From: Bacteroidota bacterium
GTDB lineage: Bacteria > Bacteroidota > Bacteroidia > M30B66
Length of the DNA stretch: 5,713 bases
Reading direction: 5' to 3'
NCBI GenBank assembly: GCA_020438185.1
Contig: JAGQVC010000130.1
Location: 1 to 5,713, forward strand
Positions 5,033 through 5,713 of this stretch are shown here, in pieces (within the stretch, counting starts at the first letter, position 1; every line of letters begins with the position of its first letter). Made by a program: the position numbers and the translations under genes. The notes beneath the pieces were generated by a model. The model was not told the DNA's origin and ran no database searches. It saw only the letters and a program-made list of their open reading frames with translations.

Positions 5033-5713
5033 TACTCCTCTTTATCGTTGTTCTGAGCTTTAAATGCCCCGAAGTCAAACTGGAGTGTGAATCTGAGTGT
5101 GTTTTCAAGCGGATTACGCTGCTGAGTTGGTATCAAATAGGCCAGATCCAGTGTAAATACGTTAAACTTAACACCAGCTCCGAGGGTGAAGTATTTCCTG
5201 TTTCCTTTTGTAGGATGCTCATAGAAATAACCTGTGCGAACTGCAAATACATTATTATATGAATACTCTACTCCACCACAAAGGTTAATTTCCCTCAGTT
5301 CTTCCTTAAGCACATTTCTGGATCCATCCGATTCCAAAACTCCGGGGGCGTCACTAAATGACTGAAGTATGCCGGTTACAACCGGAACATTGTTTTCTTT
5401 CCCATTAATCACTTCATTTGTCTGTGGATCTCTTACAGGTGGTGTTGGTACCAGTAATTTATTTACATCAAAAAGGAAGGTAAAAGCGTTGTAATCGTCA
5501 GTTTTTAGCTTAAGTGAATTCCCGATACGAAGGTTAATAGGAATGAAATTTCTGTCGGCGGTTTGAGTATAGCTGATTTTACCTCCAATATTGGTTATTG
5601 CAGCTGCAAAACTGTAAGTAGCTTTATTCTTGCCCAGCTTTAAATCCGGATTAGAATAATAAGCAGAAATATCGGCAGCAACGGTTTGTCCGGCAAAACT
5701 TGGAGTACCCTGC
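5032..5713 (-). CDS. porV: type IX secretion outer-membrane protein PorV (LptO), C-terminal part
   Basis: The - strand frame is open from the window edge (5713) to TAA at 5034-5032, giving 226 visible residues. The GTG at 5412-5410 is an internal valine codon, not a start. PorV is a FadL-like 14-stranded outer-membrane barrel that collects T9SS cargo at the translocon and carries it to the PorU sortase. The evidence is a run of amphipathic strands and PorV-like segments: AADISAYYSNPDL, then FAAAITNIGGKISYT, NFIPINLRIGNSLK, the turn NKLLVPTPPVRDP (near 5428-5463), GGVEYSYNNVFAVRTGYFYE and the closing NPLENTLRFTLQFDF. A short charged tail ending in DKEE follows. The signal peptide and N-terminal strands lie outside the window. 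PorQ and other PorV-like proteins are alternatives, but the LLVPTPPV turn and the NTLRFTL end favour PorV. In many Bacteroidota porU lies next to porV, so it may lie just beyond the right edge. Confidence 0.9.
   Translation of the reverse strand, partial: QGTPSFAGQTVAADISAYYSNPDLKLGKNKATYSFAAAITNIGGKISYTQTADRNFIPINLRIGNSLKLKTDDYNAFTFLFDVNKLLVPTPPVRDPQTNEVINGKENNVPVVTGILQSFSDAPGVLESDGSRNVLKEELREINLCGGVEYSYNNVFAVRTGYFYEHPTKGNRKYFTLGAGVKFNVFTLDLAYLIPTQQRNPLENTLRFTLQFDFGAFKAQNNDKEE
5035..5041 (-). promoter_or_regulatory. ribosome binding site of ispF inside the porV 3' end
   Basis: AGAGGAG on the - strand lies two nt before the ispF ATG. Its GAGGAG part encodes the last two Glu residues of PorV. 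Together with the TAATG overlap it points to coupled translation. Confidence 0.6.

Noticed and set aside
5032..5412. A separate 126-residue gene starting at GTG 5412
   Set aside because: The same frame runs without a stop to the window edge and encodes further PorV strands, so the GTG is internal.
1..5713. Search for a new multi-gene system, mobile element, CRISPR array or RNA gene
   Set aside because: All genes but the lipoprotein fall in well-known families, all gaps are under 100 nt, and no spaced direct repeats, transposase, tRNA-like fold or attachment site was seen.

Overview
The window looks like an ordinary chromosomal segment from a Bacteroidota bacterium. It carries part of a PorV-type outer-membrane protein of the type IX secretion system (T9SS), which is essentially confined to that phylum. 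It also has a short lipoprotein with the CxDxxAxNYN...DDGTC motif common in Bacteroidota surface proteins, a Bacteroidota-like -7 promoter box, and moderate-to-low G+C. A pyruvate dehydrogenase complex (not only a ferredoxin oxidoreductase) suggests an aerobic or facultative member. The genus cannot be fixed from what is visible.

Layout. On the + strand, the 3' end of an M16 metallopeptidase gene (1-410, cut by the window edge) is followed by a deoxynucleoside kinase gene (493-1107). These meet a convergent block on the - strand at a strong two-way hairpin terminator (1121-1155). Read in its own direction from the right edge, the - strand block is: porV (3' part, 5713-5032), ispF (5032-4553), a small lipoprotein gene (4487-4044), cdd (3987-3496), pdhA (3424-2429) and pdhC (2408-1173). 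The porV stop and the ispF start overlap. The other gaps are short (20 to 71 nt), and no convincing terminator appears in the block before 1155-1121, so part or all of it may be co-transcribed. A Bacteroidota-like -7 box before pdhA suggests at least one internal promoter.

Function. pdhA and pdhC encode the E1-alpha and E2 subunits of pyruvate dehydrogenase; E1-beta and E3 are not here. IspF is a step of the MEP isoprenoid pathway. Cdd and the deoxynucleoside kinase both belong to nucleoside salvage, though they lie on opposite strands. PorV works at the outer membrane in T9SS export. The lipoprotein has no assigned function.

All intergenic stretches are below 100 nt. I found no tRNA, rRNA, CRISPR array, insertion sequence or phage gene, and no evidence for a new multi-gene system. 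The least explained items are the lipoprotein and the inverted repeats directly upstream of it.
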